Shown: positions 52,063 to 60,903, counted from the stretch's first letter. The stretch is 64,000 nucleotides of DNA from Hyphomonas atlantica corrig. (GCF_000682715.1 NZ_AWFH01000007.1:1-64000), one strand, 5' to 3'. Translations and numbers: made by a program. Notes: a model not told the origin generated them from the letters alone.

Positions 52063-53186
52063 GGCTGCAGCCCCGCCAGGCGGCGTTTCTCTTCGCCCGT
52101 CGCAAAGCTCGCCCCTTCCAGCCGCGCCCACAGCGCGTCGCGTTCTGCCGACAGGGCGGGCACACGATCGAGGTCTGGCCGCACGGTCACTTCGGTCTGG
52201 AACGGGTCGTCCAGCCAGACCGACAGGGACGCCGCCATCTTCTGCACCAGCGGCAGGATGGTCAGCCGCCAGAAGGCGAGATTGGCCTCTTTATAGTTTG
52301 AATACGTATTATCCCCCGGAATGCCGAGCAGCATGGGCGGCACACCCAGCGCCAGCGCAATCTCCCGCGCGGCGCTGTGGCGCGCCTCCAGGAAATCCAT
52401 CTCCGCCGGGGACAGCGACATGGGCCGCCAGTCGAGCCCGCCTTCCAGCAGCAAGGGGCGCCCCGCATTGGCCGCGCCGGAATACATGCCCTCCAGCTCG
52501 TCCTTCAGCGCGTCATACTGGTCCGGCGGCATCCGCCCATGCCCGCCATAGACCAGCGCGCCGGACGGTTTTGCGGAGTTGTCAATCAGTGCCTTGGCCC
52601 AGTCCGCGCTCGCATTGTGCAGGTCCAGCGCCCGCCGCGCTGCGCCCAGCGGGGCCAGCCCCATCACATCGCTGACCGGATTGAACAGTTTCAGGTGCAG
52701 CACCGGGCTCCAGCCAGTCTCGCCATCGCGCCGGATCAGCCGCTCGCCATGACGCTCACGCACGGCCCACGCCTCGACCCAGCCGCGCGCATCGCTGACC
52801 GGGCGCATCATGGCCGGGTTCAGCGCGTAGAGCGCAGAGATGCCTGCCTCGCCCGATAGCTGCACCCCCTCCAGGAAGGCGTTGCCGGTCAGCTGCAATT
52901 GCGAATAGGCCGCCTCGAACAGATCCGCCGCCACGCCGTCCGGCTGGGGCCTGCGGATCAGGCGGGCTGCGCCCTCATGATCGGTGACCAGCGGCACGGA
53001 CGCCGCCGCCTCTGCCACCATGCGCACCGCGCGATAGGCGATTGCATTGGCAAGATAGCCATCCCGCGTCAGCGCCGCGCCCTCCCGGCTGCCCCATCGG
53101 GCCTCGCCCAGTTGGGACAGCGCCACGAGGGACGGCGCAGATTTCGCCTCGCTTGGGCGACGGGTGAACGGCCAGATTGGGTTCAT
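52059..53186 (-). CDS. GTA portal protein gp3 (HK97 family)
   Basis: A 375-residue HK97-type portal protein: PIWPFTRRPSEAKSAPSLVAL at the start, NAIAYRAVRMVAEAAASVPLV, GLAPLGAARRALDLHNASADWAK and LGVPPMLLGIPGDNTYSNYKEANLAFW. The length is slightly short but within range. It forms the DNA entry ring at the head vertex. It is the first gene after the plus-strand insertion, so it must have its own promoter in 53187-53404. Confidence 0.94.
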   Translation of the reverse strand: MNPIWPFTRRPSEAKSAPSLVALSQLGEARWGSREGAALTRDGYLANAIAYRAVRMVAEAAASVPLVTDHEGAARLIRRPQPDGVAADLFEAAYSQLQLTGNAFLEGVQLSGEAGISALYALNPAMMRPVSDARGWVEAWAVRERHGERLIRRDGETGWSPVLHLKLFNPVSDVMGLAPLGAARRALDLHNASADWAKALIDNSAKPSGALVYGGHGRMPPDQYDALKDELEGMYSGAANAGRPLLLEGGLDWRPMSLSPAEMDFLEARHSAAREIALALGVPPMLLGIPGDNTYSNYKEANLAFWRLTILPLVQKMAASLSVWLDDPFQTEVTVRPDLDRVPALSAERDALWARLEGASFATGEEKRRLAGLQP

Positions 53187-53404
53187 GTTGGGGCTCGGCT
53201 CCGTTTCCTTTGATGAGCAGAAATTAAATGCCGCCGGTCCCCATCGGATTGGGCAAGGAAAAGTGCCGGAAAATCAGCCCGCTAGCGCCGAAAAGCTGAG
53301 GGTTAACCGAACACTACACCCCTAATTTCCTGCGGCCGGGCCATAGCCATGCAGGCGCAAATCTGCTTTTTCGCCATTCGGTCAGGGTCAAAGGAGCTTA
53401 CAGA

Positions 53405-54289
53405 ATGTCGGCACGCGTGATTTCCATCGCCAACTCCAAAGGCGGTGTGGGCAAGACCACAACTTGCGTCAGTCTGGCAGAGGCCTTTGCCGCAAATGGC
53501 TTCCGCACGCTGGTGGTCGATCTGGACACGCAGGCCAACGCATCGCTGCTGGTCTTCGGCCATGAAGGCGACGAGCATTTGTTCCAGGCCATCAATGATT
53601 ACGTCACGATTTCCGACTGGCTGCTGGAGAATTTCTTCGCGGGCGAGCACAAGCGCCTGTCAGACTTCATCGTCACCGACGCCTCTGACGTGACCTATAA
53701 TGGCAAGCCGCTGGAGCTGGACCTGATCCCGTCCTCACCGCGCCTGCGCAAGACAGAGCGCGAGCTGATCTATGAGCTGACCGCCAAGGGCTATTCGATG
53801 GAGGCGTTGCAGGGTCAGGTCGGCCGCCGCATGCGCGATGATTTCGAAAAGCTGAAAGCCGATTATGATGTCATCCTGTGTGACTGCCCGCCCGGCATTT
53901 CCGTGATGACCGAAACCGTGCTGGCCGCCAGCCACCTGATCATCGTGCCGACCATTCCGGACTTCATGTCCACGCTGGGCCTCGACCTGTTCACCGGTGA
54001 CATCATGCGCAACCTGCGCGGCCGCGACATCGAGAATCTGCCCTGCGTGCTGGCCACCCGGTTTGACGGCTCGGCGCACCAGAAGGTCGTGCTGAACGCC
54101 ATGCGCGATGCGGCGAATGCCAAGGAAACCGAATTCAACATGTTCAACTCGGTGATCCCGATGAAGCCGGGCTTTGCCACCAACCCAATCGAACTTGGCC
54201 CAGAGCCAACCCTTCAGGCGAAATGGCCCGGCGATGCCCTCGGCATCATCGAAGGTCTCCTGAAGGAAGTGCGCGAGAAGATTCAATGA
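53405..54289 (+). CDS. parA: ParA-family ATPase inside the GTA cluster
   Basis: A 294-residue ParA/Soj-type ATPase. The deviant Walker A is SKGGVGKTTTCVSLA (residues about 11-25). VVDLDTQANAS gives the Walker A' region and VILCDCPPGISVMT the Walker B. The C-terminal half is longer than in MinD. There is no N-terminal HTH, as in type Ib or chromosomal ParA proteins. It overlaps its downstream partner by 4 bp, on the strand opposite to the GTA genes and between portal and terminase. A role in DNA or protein positioning is likely; a link to the GTA is not established. Confidence 0.88.
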   Translation: MSARVISIANSKGGVGKTTTCVSLAEAFAANGFRTLVVDLDTQANASLLVFGHEGDEHLFQAINDYVTISDWLLENFFAGEHKRLSDFIVTDASDVTYNGKPLELDLIPSSPRLRKTERELIYELTAKGYSMEALQGQVGRRMRDDFEKLKADYDVILCDCPPGISVMTETVLAASHLIIVPTIPDFMSTLGLDLFTGDIMRNLRGRDIENLPCVLATRFDGSAHQKVVLNAMRDAANAKETEFNMFNSVIPMKPGFATNPIELGPEPTLQAKWPGDALGIIEGLLKEVREKIQ

Positions 54290-54738
54290 CCGACACCCCC
54301 GCCCCGTCCAGCGCGAAAGCGCTCGAATCCCTGCTGGCCCAGCGCGAGCGCTTTGCGAAGCTCGGCGAGAAGGATTTCGCTGCCGCAACGGCCCTGCTCG
54401 TGAAAAAGCTGATGATCTCCGCGGGTCAGACCACGCAAGACATGAAGGATCTGCGCGAGACGGTCGGCGCGGACCTGTTCGAAACAACGCTGAAATCCCT
54501 CACCGCCCACCAGGCCCGCCAGTTGGCGCGCCGCATGGACCGCTCTGTCCCCGATCTCGAAGTCTCCACTGCCGGCGCCGCCTGCGCCTGGATCCGTGGC
54601 CTGATGAACGGCACGACACCGCCCCCTGCGGAGAAGACCGAGACGGTCGAGCCTGCCACGGAAGACAAGCCGGACGACACACCCCCCGCCCCCAAGAACG
54701 CCTACTTCGGACGCAAGGCCTTCCGCACGGGGGGGTAA
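54286..54738 (+). CDS. ParA-associated small protein
   Basis: A 150-residue protein whose ATG overlaps the parA stop (ATGA). The N-terminal two thirds are helical and charged (LESLLAQRERFAKLGEKDFAAATALLV, LTAHQARQLARRMDRSV), and the C-terminus is a Pro/Glu/Thr-rich tail ending in the basic AYFGRKAFRTGG. I recognise no ParB domain. It could be a ParA partner or adaptor, in the way ParC-like proteins serve chemotaxis or carboxysome ParAs. This is inferred from coupling only. Confidence 0.6.
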   Translation: MTDTPAPSSAKALESLLAQRERFAKLGEKDFAAATALLVKKLMISAGQTTQDMKDLRETVGADLFETTLKSLTAHQARQLARRMDRSVPDLEVSTAGAACAWIRGLMNGTTPPPAEKTETVEPATEDKPDDTPPAPKNAYFGRKAFRTGG

Positions 54739-54792
54739 ATCTCCCAGATAACCGGGTGGATTTCGCGCGGTGTTCATGATACGTTCCCGGTC

Positions 54793-55155
54793 ATGGCGTT
54801 CTACACCTACATCGTTTGCAACCGCCGGAACGGCACGCTCTACACGGGTCATACGGATGACTTGATGCGGCGGTGCTGGGAACACCAAAACAGGATACGC
54901 CCCGGCTTCGCCTCGAAATATCATTGCGCGCGGCTGGTCTGGTTCGAAGAACATGATACTCGCGAATCTGCGTTTACGCGTGAACGCCGGATCAAGGATT
55001 GGCGGAGACAGTGGAAACTGAACCTCATTGAAAAGGCCAATCCCGACTGGCGGGATTTGTATCTGGAACTCCTTGACTGGACCCCCACTCCTCCATTTCA
55101 CAATACCGCTCACCCCGGCGAAGGCCGGGGCCCAGCACCGCACAGACCGGACTGA
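54793..55155 (+). CDS. GIY-YIG nuclease-superfamily protein with repeat-derived tail
   Basis: A 120-residue GIY-YIG protein of the short UPF0213/YhbQ type. The GIY-like start is FYTYIVCNRRNGTLYTGHTDD, RRCWEHQNR follows, ESAFTRERRIKDWRRQWK carries the conserved Glu/Arg helix, and NPDWRDLYLELL is near the end. The C-terminal 17 residues (beginning NTAHPGEGRG) come from palindromic repeat copy D, which also supplies the stop codon. It follows the ParA pair by 54 bp. Nuclease activity is uncertain for this subfamily. Confidence 0.83.
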   Translation: MAFYTYIVCNRRNGTLYTGHTDDLMRRCWEHQNRIRPGFASKYHCARLVWFEEHDTRESAFTRERRIKDWRRQWKLNLIEKANPDWRDLYLELLDWTPTPPFHNTAHPGEGRGPAPHRPD

Positions 55156-55190
55156 CCCATCTGGATCCCGGCATACGCCGGGATGAGCGG
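55106..55190. repeat. GC-rich palindromic repeat, copy D
   Basis: The fourth copy with the same ends and arms. Its left half encodes the C-terminus and stop of the GIY-YIG protein; its right half lies between that gene and the terminase stop (55230). Confidence 0.9.
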
Positions 55191-55229
55191 AAGAGAGGAA
55201 GGCCACACTCACCCTCCCAGCACCAAAAG

Positions 55230-56519
55230 TCACAACACCCGCACCCAGGGCCCGGCTCGGTCCAGGAGGAGGGCCCAGATGGCCCAGACGAGGGCGTCGA
55301 CGCGGTCGGGTGAGCCGCGAAAACCCTCCGCGCCGAAGCGGCACATCTGGTCTTCCAGTTCCGGCAGCAGGCCGACATGCGCCACCCGTCCTTTTTCGTA
55401 CAATGTCGCCACTGGCGCGGCGCGCGCCCGCTTTCCCAGCCGGGCATGGACCAGCCGCACCGGCACATCCACGCCCGCGCTTTCCAGAACCTGCCGCACC
55501 ATCTCCCCGCCCTGGTTTGCCTCGGCGATGATCTCCCGCGCGCCCACCTCTCGGCTAATGACAACGGCGCGCCGGGCCCAGTCCAGCGGCTTCAGTCCCG
55601 GTGCGGATGCATCGGCCAGCACAAAGGCCGTGCCATCGCGCACCCCCGCCGCAATGATACCGCAGGCATCAGCGCGTGCACCGCTGGTGGCGGGCGGATC
55701 GACGGCCACGATCACATCTTCCAGCATCGGCGGCGTCTCGACCCGTGCATCATCAATCTTCCGTCGGCTGAACAGGGCGCCTTCCGGATCCTCCAGCATT
55801 TCGCCGTGAATTTCCTGCCGGGCCAGCGCGCTGCCGCCATAGGCCGCCTCCATCGCGGCCACGAAGCCTGCTGAAAGGTTCGCCGCATTCTCTGCCATGC
55901 TGGCGCGTCCAATGATCGTGTCCGGCCCGGCCAGCAGCGCCTTGAAAAAGGGCGTCGGCCGGGGCGTGGTTGTCGCCATCACGCGCGGATCAGCGCCCAG
56001 CCTCAGCCCCATTTGCAGCGTGTCCCACACCGCCTGCCCGCGCAGCCAGGCCGCGATCTCGTCACACCAGGCCACATCGAATTGCGGCCCGCGCAGGCTG
56101 TCCGGGTCTTCGGCGGAAAAGACATGCGCCTCCGCACCATTGTCAAAGCTCAGGATCCGGCGGCTGGGCGAATAGGATGGGCGGCGACACTTCAGCGGCT
56201 CGATCCATTTCAGGCCGCTCGGCCCGTCGATCATCACTTCGCGCACATCGTGCAAGGCCGGGCCCACCAGCGCCGCGCGGCCACACCCGCCCTGCAGCAT
56301 TGACCAGCGCAGCCATTCGGCCCCCGCCCGTGTCTTGCCAGCGCCGCGTCCGCCCATGAAGACGAAACTCCGCCAGCCGTCCGGCGGCGGAACCTGTATA
56401 TCGCGGGCGCTCAGGATCCAGGGATTCTGGCTGACCAGACGTGTCTCTTCCGCGCTCAACAGGTGCATCTGGCCGGACTTGTTGGCCTGCCTCGCCCTTT
56501 GTCTGAAACTCTGCTGCAT
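55230..56519 (-). CDS. GTA terminase large subunit gp2
   Basis: A 429-residue packaging ATPase/nuclease. The Walker A is FMGGRGAGKTRAGAEW (about residues 52-67). The Walker B is QFDVAWCDEIAAW. The nuclease domain shows VIVAVDPPATSG, IIAEANQGGEMV and PDRVDALVWA with its acidic residues. It drives headful DNA packaging. The start is uncertain: ATG at 56519 is used, an ATG at 56465 also precedes the domain, and neither has a strong ribosome binding site. The frame overlaps that of gp1 in a +1 offset, which is unusual. Confidence 0.9.
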   Translation of the reverse strand: MQQSFRQRARQANKSGQMHLLSAEETRLVSQNPWILSARDIQVPPPDGWRSFVFMGGRGAGKTRAGAEWLRWSMLQGGCGRAALVGPALHDVREVMIDGPSGLKWIEPLKCRRPSYSPSRRILSFDNGAEAHVFSAEDPDSLRGPQFDVAWCDEIAAWLRGQAVWDTLQMGLRLGADPRVMATTTPRPTPFFKALLAGPDTIIGRASMAENAANLSAGFVAAMEAAYGGSALARQEIHGEMLEDPEGALFSRRKIDDARVETPPMLEDVIVAVDPPATSGARADACGIIAAGVRDGTAFVLADASAPGLKPLDWARRAVVISREVGAREIIAEANQGGEMVRQVLESAGVDVPVRLVHARLGKRARAAPVATLYEKGRVAHVGLLPELEDQMCRFGAEGFRGSPDRVDALVWAIWALLLDRAGPWVRVL

Positions 56520-56970
56520 AGGCTGCCAGCCGGCGCCGCTCAGCGGCAGGGGATAATTCGTCTTCGGCGTCGTCGCTGTCTTCGTCGGTTTCGTCCGTGT
56601 CGGAATGACTTTCCTGATTATCACATCCGGCATGCCCGGCATCCTGCTCTCCTCTCCATTTCGCGACCGTCACTTCCAGACGGCGCAATTCCCCGATCAG
56701 GCGGGTCAGCACGCCACAATAGGCCCGTTGCGCCTCCCCGGTCTGGCTTGCGGCGAGTTGTTCGGTGATCTCATCAATGGCCTCATGCAGGGCGAGGCGC
56801 GGACGCTCCATCCACTCTTCCGGCCCATCAAGGCCGTTGCGCTGGATCAGCTTGTAGACGGTCGCCCGGTGCAGGCCGACGATACCGGCGATCTCGGCGA
56901 CCGGCTTGCCCAACAGGCGCATCTGGCGAACCTGCCGGATCAGGCGATTGCGATGTGGCGTATCTGACAT
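56143..56970 (-). CDS. GTA gp1-like small terminase, frame running on into gp2
   Basis: From the ATG at 56970 (GGAGGCCAAAGCC upstream), residues about 1-150 look like a genuine small terminase. They comprise an HTH (GKPVAEIAGIVGLHRATVYKLIQRNG), a helical middle (AQRAYCGVLTRLIGELRRLEVTVAKW) and an acidic DETDEDSDDAEDE stretch. The same frame then stays open for 377 bp past the terminase start and reads as out-of-frame terminase sequence until a stop at 56143. The true C-terminus is therefore doubtful: a frameshift, or a fusion with gp2, would explain it. Listed as the open frame. Confidence 0.55.
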   Translation of the reverse strand: MSDTPHRNRLIRQVRQMRLLGKPVAEIAGIVGLHRATVYKLIQRNGLDGPEEWMERPRLALHEAIDEITEQLAASQTGEAQRAYCGVLTRLIGELRRLEVTVAKWRGEQDAGHAGCDNQESHSDTDETDEDSDDAEDELSPAAERRRLAAYAAEFQTKGEAGQQVRPDAPVERGRDTSGQPESLDPERPRYTGSAAGRLAEFRLHGRTRRWQDTGGGRMAALVNAAGRVWPRGAGGPGLARCARSDDRRAERPEMDRAAEVSPPILFAQPPDPEL

Positions 56971-57273
56971 GGCTTTGGCCTCCTGTTTCCAGAAGGTTGG
57001 CACGGCCCCATCCCCGTCGGATTGGAGGTTCCAGAATCATTGATGATTTCGCATGCAACCACTTATGCGACGGGCATCGCGGTTAATTTGTGTTGCAGGA
57101 AAAACACGCTGATCTCCCCGTGTCTCCGCGTGTGGCCTTGATTAAAGGGATTTCGGGCGCCGTCATCAAAACATAACATAGCTGTCATCCAGCCGTTACC
57201 TTCCTGTGGGACGGGGCCGCAGTTTCGAAGCGTAGACTTCTTCATACGGCTTTCCACAGCAAGGATCATTTTG

Positions 57274-60060
57274 ATGACCAAAACCTCCCGCAAACTCTTT
57301 ATGCTGGGCGCTGCTACCGCAGTCCTCGCCCAGGCTGCAGGCGCTGACGTCCTGACCGGCACCGTCACGGACGCAACCGGCGAAGCGGGCCTTCAAGGCG
57401 CCCTCGTCACGATTGAAGAACTGGGCCGCACCACCTCCGCCGACCGCTTCGGCACCTATCGTTTTGCGAACATTCCGGCCGGCGATTACACGCTGAGCGT
57501 CTCTTATGTTGGCGCTGATACGGTCACCGATAGCGTGACGGTTTCTGGCGACACCGATTTCAGCATCCGCCTCGGCGGTGACGTGCGCTATCTCGACAAC
57601 ATCCTCGTGGTCGGCTCCTCCGCTGCGCAGGCTGGCGCCATCAACCAGCAGCGCGCCTCTGACGCCCTGATCAGCGTGATCGACTCCGATGGCCTCGGAA
57701 ACTTCCCGGACACCACCGTGGCAGACTCCCTTGCCCGTGTGGCCGGTCTCTCCATCGAGAACGACCAGGGCGAAGGCCGCTATGTCTCCATCCGCGGCAT
57801 CAACACAGACCTGATCTCCGCCACCATCAACGGCGTGCGCACCCCTTCCCCGGAAGACCGCCGCGGCGTTCTGCTGGACGGTGTGCCATCTGACCTTCTG
57901 GACGGTATCGAAGTCCAGAAATCCCTGACCCCGGACGTTGACGCCGACACAATCGGCGGTGTCATCAACCTGAAGACCATCTCCGCATTCGACCGCGACG
58001 GCCAGTTTGTCCGCGCCAAGGTCGAAGGCTCCTACAACGAGATCGCCGAAGAACTCTCCCCGAAAGCCACGCTGACCTATTCCAACGTGTTTGGTGACAA
58101 GCTCGGCATCGCCGCTTCCGTGAACTTCCAGAGCCTCGCCATCGAAGCTCACAACAACGAAGTTGGCGAGTGGGAGTTCGATGACGATCTCGGCGCCTAC
58201 TATCCGAACGATGATTACGAGATGCGCTGGTATGACCTGACCCGCGAACGCCTCGGCCTCGTCTTCAATGTGGACTATCGCGCCACCGAGAATACCGAAC
58301 TCTACCTGCGTACCCTGTTCAACCAGTACAAGGATGATGAGGTCCGCAACAAGTTCGAATTCCGCGACCTGGCCGAAGAAGGTGTCAGCGTCGATGGCAA
58401 CAACTACAATTTCAACTTCGCCGAAGTGGACGCAGAAGTCCGCCAGCGTGAAGAAGAGCGCAAGATCCAGACCTATGCCCTCGGTGGTCAGACCATCGCT
58501 GGCGCATGGACCGTGGATTACGAAGTCTCCTACGCCTATGCTGAGGAAGACGATTCCAACAATCACGATGTGGCCTTCCGCTCAGACGACATGGACGGCG
58601 ATGCGATCATCGTGTGGGACAATTCCACACCTGAGAAACCTCGCCTGACCGGCGCTGGCGTTGATTTCGTCTACGATCCGTCCACCTATGAAATGGATGC
58701 GTTCGAGCAGGAATTCACCGTCAACGAAGACACTGAGTGGGCCTACAAGCTCGACCTCGAAAACGAATCCTCCATCGGCAGCACGCCAGTTACCTGGAAG
58801 ATGGGTGTGAAGGTCCGCGACCGCGAAAAGGTACGTGATCAAAACCTGCTCATCTGGGAACGCGATGATGTCCTGATGTCAGACTACATCACCGACAACA
58901 GCCGGATTTCCAACTGGCGCATGAACAACCCGATGTTCCAGTGGCCAAGCGCCGGACTGACCAACGCCCTGCGCGGCACCTTCACGGATGACGAGCTGGA
59001 CGAAGACGGCACGAACTTCGACAGCCTGTCCGAAGACTACACGATCGAGGAAATGATCCTTGCCGGGTACGGTATGGGTACGTTCCAGTTCGACAATCTG
59101 ACCGTGGTTGCCGGTGTCCGCGTCGAAGCTACGGATGTGACTGCCACAGGAAACATCTTCTTCGAGGGAGACGATCCGGAGAACGTCGAGATCCGCAAGT
59201 ACGAGGATGATTACACCCACGTCCTGCCGAGTGTGAACCTGAAGTACAACTTCTCCGAAAACCTCATCGGCCGCGCAGCTTACTATGCCTCCATCGTGCG
59301 TCCGGCCTTCGGTGAAATGCGCCCGACCATCGCCCTGAACGATGACCGCGACGAAGCGGAACTCGGCAACCCGGCGCTGGATCCGTATGAAGCGGACAAT
59401 TTCGATCTCTCGATCGAATACTACCCGACCAAGCTGTCCGTCCTGTCGGCTGGTGTGTTCTACAAGGAAATCTCCAACCCGATCTTCGGCGCAAACTACG
59501 ACATCGACGATGTTCCGGGGTCGGTTGACCTGTCCCTGCTGCCGGACACGGTTGAAGAAGTCTTCACATATGTGAACGGCGAAAACGCCACCGTGAAAGG
59601 TATCGAGCTCAACTATGTCCAGCAGCTCGATTTCATCGGCGACTTCTGGGAAGGCTTCCTGGTCTCCGCAAACGTGACCATCGCCGAATCCGAAGCGTCC
59701 GTTCCGGACGAGGAAGATCCGCTGCTGACCCGCGACGTTCCGATGCTGAAGCAGAACGACCTGATCTGGAACGCCTCGATCGGTTACGATCGCGGTCCGT
59801 GGGATCTGCGCATCTCGGCCAATTTCCGCGATGATTACCTGGACGAACTGTTTGGTGCCAACATCGACCGGTACACCAGCGATCACCTCAGCGTCGAAGC
59901 GTCTGCCAAATATGACGTGAATGACAATCTGCAGGTCTTCGTCGAAGGCAAGAACCTGACCGACGAGCCGGAATACTACTATTTCGGATCCGAAAACCGT
60001 CTGTCCCAGTATGATGAGTACGGCGCTCGCTACGTCATCGGTGCTCGCCTGACCTACTAA
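57274..60060 (+). CDS. TonB-dependent outer-membrane receptor
   Basis: A 928-residue receptor. A signal peptide (residues about 1-25) is followed by a carboxypeptidase-regulatory-like domain (GTVTDATGEAGLQGALVTIEEL, residues about 30-105), a plug domain (VADSLARVAGLSIENDQGEGRYVSIRGIN, IGGVINLKT) and a beta-barrel rich in D, E and Y, ending in the aromatic LTY. The carboxypeptidase-like N-terminal domain is seen in receptors for carbohydrates and other organic substrates in Caulobacterales. The ATG at 57274 follows AAGGA. The ligand is unknown, and no transporter or hydrolase operon is attached. Confidence 0.94.
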   Translation: MTKTSRKLFMLGAATAVLAQAAGADVLTGTVTDATGEAGLQGALVTIEELGRTTSADRFGTYRFANIPAGDYTLSVSYVGADTVTDSVTVSGDTDFSIRLGGDVRYLDNILVVGSSAAQAGAINQQRASDALISVIDSDGLGNFPDTTVADSLARVAGLSIENDQGEGRYVSIRGINTDLISATINGVRTPSPEDRRGVLLDGVPSDLLDGIEVQKSLTPDVDADTIGGVINLKTISAFDRDGQFVRAKVEGSYNEIAEELSPKATLTYSNVFGDKLGIAASVNFQSLAIEAHNNEVGEWEFDDDLGAYYPNDDYEMRWYDLTRERLGLVFNVDYRATENTELYLRTLFNQYKDDEVRNKFEFRDLAEEGVSVDGNNYNFNFAEVDAEVRQREEERKIQTYALGGQTIAGAWTVDYEVSYAYAEEDDSNNHDVAFRSDDMDGDAIIVWDNSTPEKPRLTGAGVDFVYDPSTYEMDAFEQEFTVNEDTEWAYKLDLENESSIGSTPVTWKMGVKVRDREKVRDQNLLIWERDDVLMSDYITDNSRISNWRMNNPMFQWPSAGLTNALRGTFTDDELDEDGTNFDSLSEDYTIEEMILAGYGMGTFQFDNLTVVAGVRVEATDVTATGNIFFEGDDPENVEIRKYEDDYTHVLPSVNLKYNFSENLIGRAAYYASIVRPAFGEMRPTIALNDDRDEAELGNPALDPYEADNFDLSIEYYPTKLSVLSAGVFYKEISNPIFGANYDIDDVPGSVDLSLLPDTVEEVFTYVNGENATVKGIELNYVQQLDFIGDFWEGFLVSANVTIAESEASVPDEEDPLLTRDVPMLKQNDLIWNASIGYDRGPWDLRISANFRDDYLDELFGANIDRYTSDHLSVEASAKYDVNDNLQVFVEGKNLTDEPEYYYFGSENRLSQYDEYGARYVIGARLTY

Positions 60061-60092
60061 GGCCAGCGCGCAAACAACGCAAAAACCGGAAG

Positions 60093-60123
60093 CCGGGCGG
60101 ATCGCGTTATCCGCCCGGTTTTT
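60093..60123 (+). terminator. Rho-independent terminator after the TonB receptor
   Basis: A 10-bp perfect stem CCGGGCGGAT/ATCCGCCCGG (60093-60102 with 60109-60118), 6-nt loop and a T5 tract, 33 bp after the stop codon. Confidence 0.92.
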
Positions 60124-60172
60124 CATGCGCGTATAATCAGGCTATACTTTCCCGTCTGGATAGGAGGGACTG

Positions 60173-60436
60173 ATGAAAAGACTGATACCCGCGCTCGCAG
60201 CTGCAATCATTCTGTCAGGTTGCGCACTGAAAAAGAAAGAAGGCTTCCAGATTGTGGACCACTCCAACGATCCTGACCTCGTCTGTGAGCGTGTCCCCGT
60301 GCCCGGCAAGGTATATCCCGGCAAGATCTGCATGACCGCTGCCCAATGGGAACGGCATAACAGGGCCGGCCAGACTGCCACATCAGATGTTCAACGCGGC
60401 GCCCTGCGGACACCTGCTCCCGGCCAGGGCACCTGA
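60173..60436 (+). CDS. Small lipoprotein, paralog 1
   Basis: An 87-residue lipoprotein: signal peptide with lipobox LSGC (Cys17), then KKKEGFQIVDHSNDPDLVCERVPVPGK and VYPGKICMTAAQWERHNRAGQ. Two cysteines after the lipobox (VCERV, KICM) may pair. I do not recognise the family. Paralog 2 (60619-60879) shares this layout almost residue for residue up to about residue 65. AGGAGGGACTG precedes the ATG. Confidence 0.75.
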   Translation: MKRLIPALAAAIILSGCALKKKEGFQIVDHSNDPDLVCERVPVPGKVYPGKICMTAAQWERHNRAGQTATSDVQRGALRTPAPGQGT

Positions 60437-60618
60437 CAGCCGCCTGCAACCGAGACGGCAAAGGCACCGCCTGCAATCCGTTGCATTTTCGACAGAAGTG
60501 CACGATTGCAACAGAATTGTGCGTTTCTGTCGCTTTCGAATGAAAAAACATGCCCGAGGGGGCGACGTTTCCGGATCCCTCTGCTAGAGCTTTTGCAATT
60601 CGCGGGAGAAAAAACTTT

Positions 60619-60879
60619 ATGAGAATTGCACTTATCGCCCTCGCATCGGCCCTTGCCGTGTCCGGTTGCGCACTGAAAAAGAAAGAGGGTTATGCTGTTG
60701 CAGACGCCTCCAACAACCCGGACCTGATCTGTGAACGTGTGTCCATTCCGGGCAAGATTTACCCCGGCAAGATCTGCATGACCGCTGAACAGTGGGAACG
60801 CCACGAGAAAGCTGGCGAGGACGCCACCGGTGATGCACAGCGCCGCGCCCTCAGCACGGGCGACCCCCGCGCCGGCTGA
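60619..60879 (+). CDS. Small lipoprotein, paralog 2
   Basis: An 86-residue lipoprotein with lipobox VSGC (Cys17), the basic ALKKKEGY segment, ICERVSIPGKIYPGKICMTAEQWERHEKAGE and a more variable tail. It is clearly a tandem duplicate of 60173-60436. The start at 60619 is chosen for the regular signal peptide. A terminator follows 25 bp after its stop. The function is unknown; a small cell-envelope protein is likely. Confidence 0.75.
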   Translation: MRIALIALASALAVSGCALKKKEGYAVADASNNPDLICERVSIPGKIYPGKICMTAEQWERHEKAGEDATGDAQRRALSTGDPRAG

Positions 60880-60903
60880 TCCTGTTGGCATCAGAACACT
60901 TGG

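Noticed and set aside
47649..55190. The repeated palindromic elements as a CRISPR array
   Set aside because: The copies are kilobases apart and are themselves palindromic with variable centres, and no cas genes are present.
56494..56500. A slippery-type heptamer A AAG GGC in the gp1 reading frame (minus strand) near the start of the terminase
   Set aside because: A -1 shift there would not enter the terminase frame, which is +1 relative to gp1. It cannot explain a fusion.
57004..57273. CtrA-type TTAA-N7-TTAA sites in the gap upstream of gp1 and in 53187-53404 upstream of the portal gene
   Set aside because: Single TTAA words occur in both gaps, but no pair at the required spacing.
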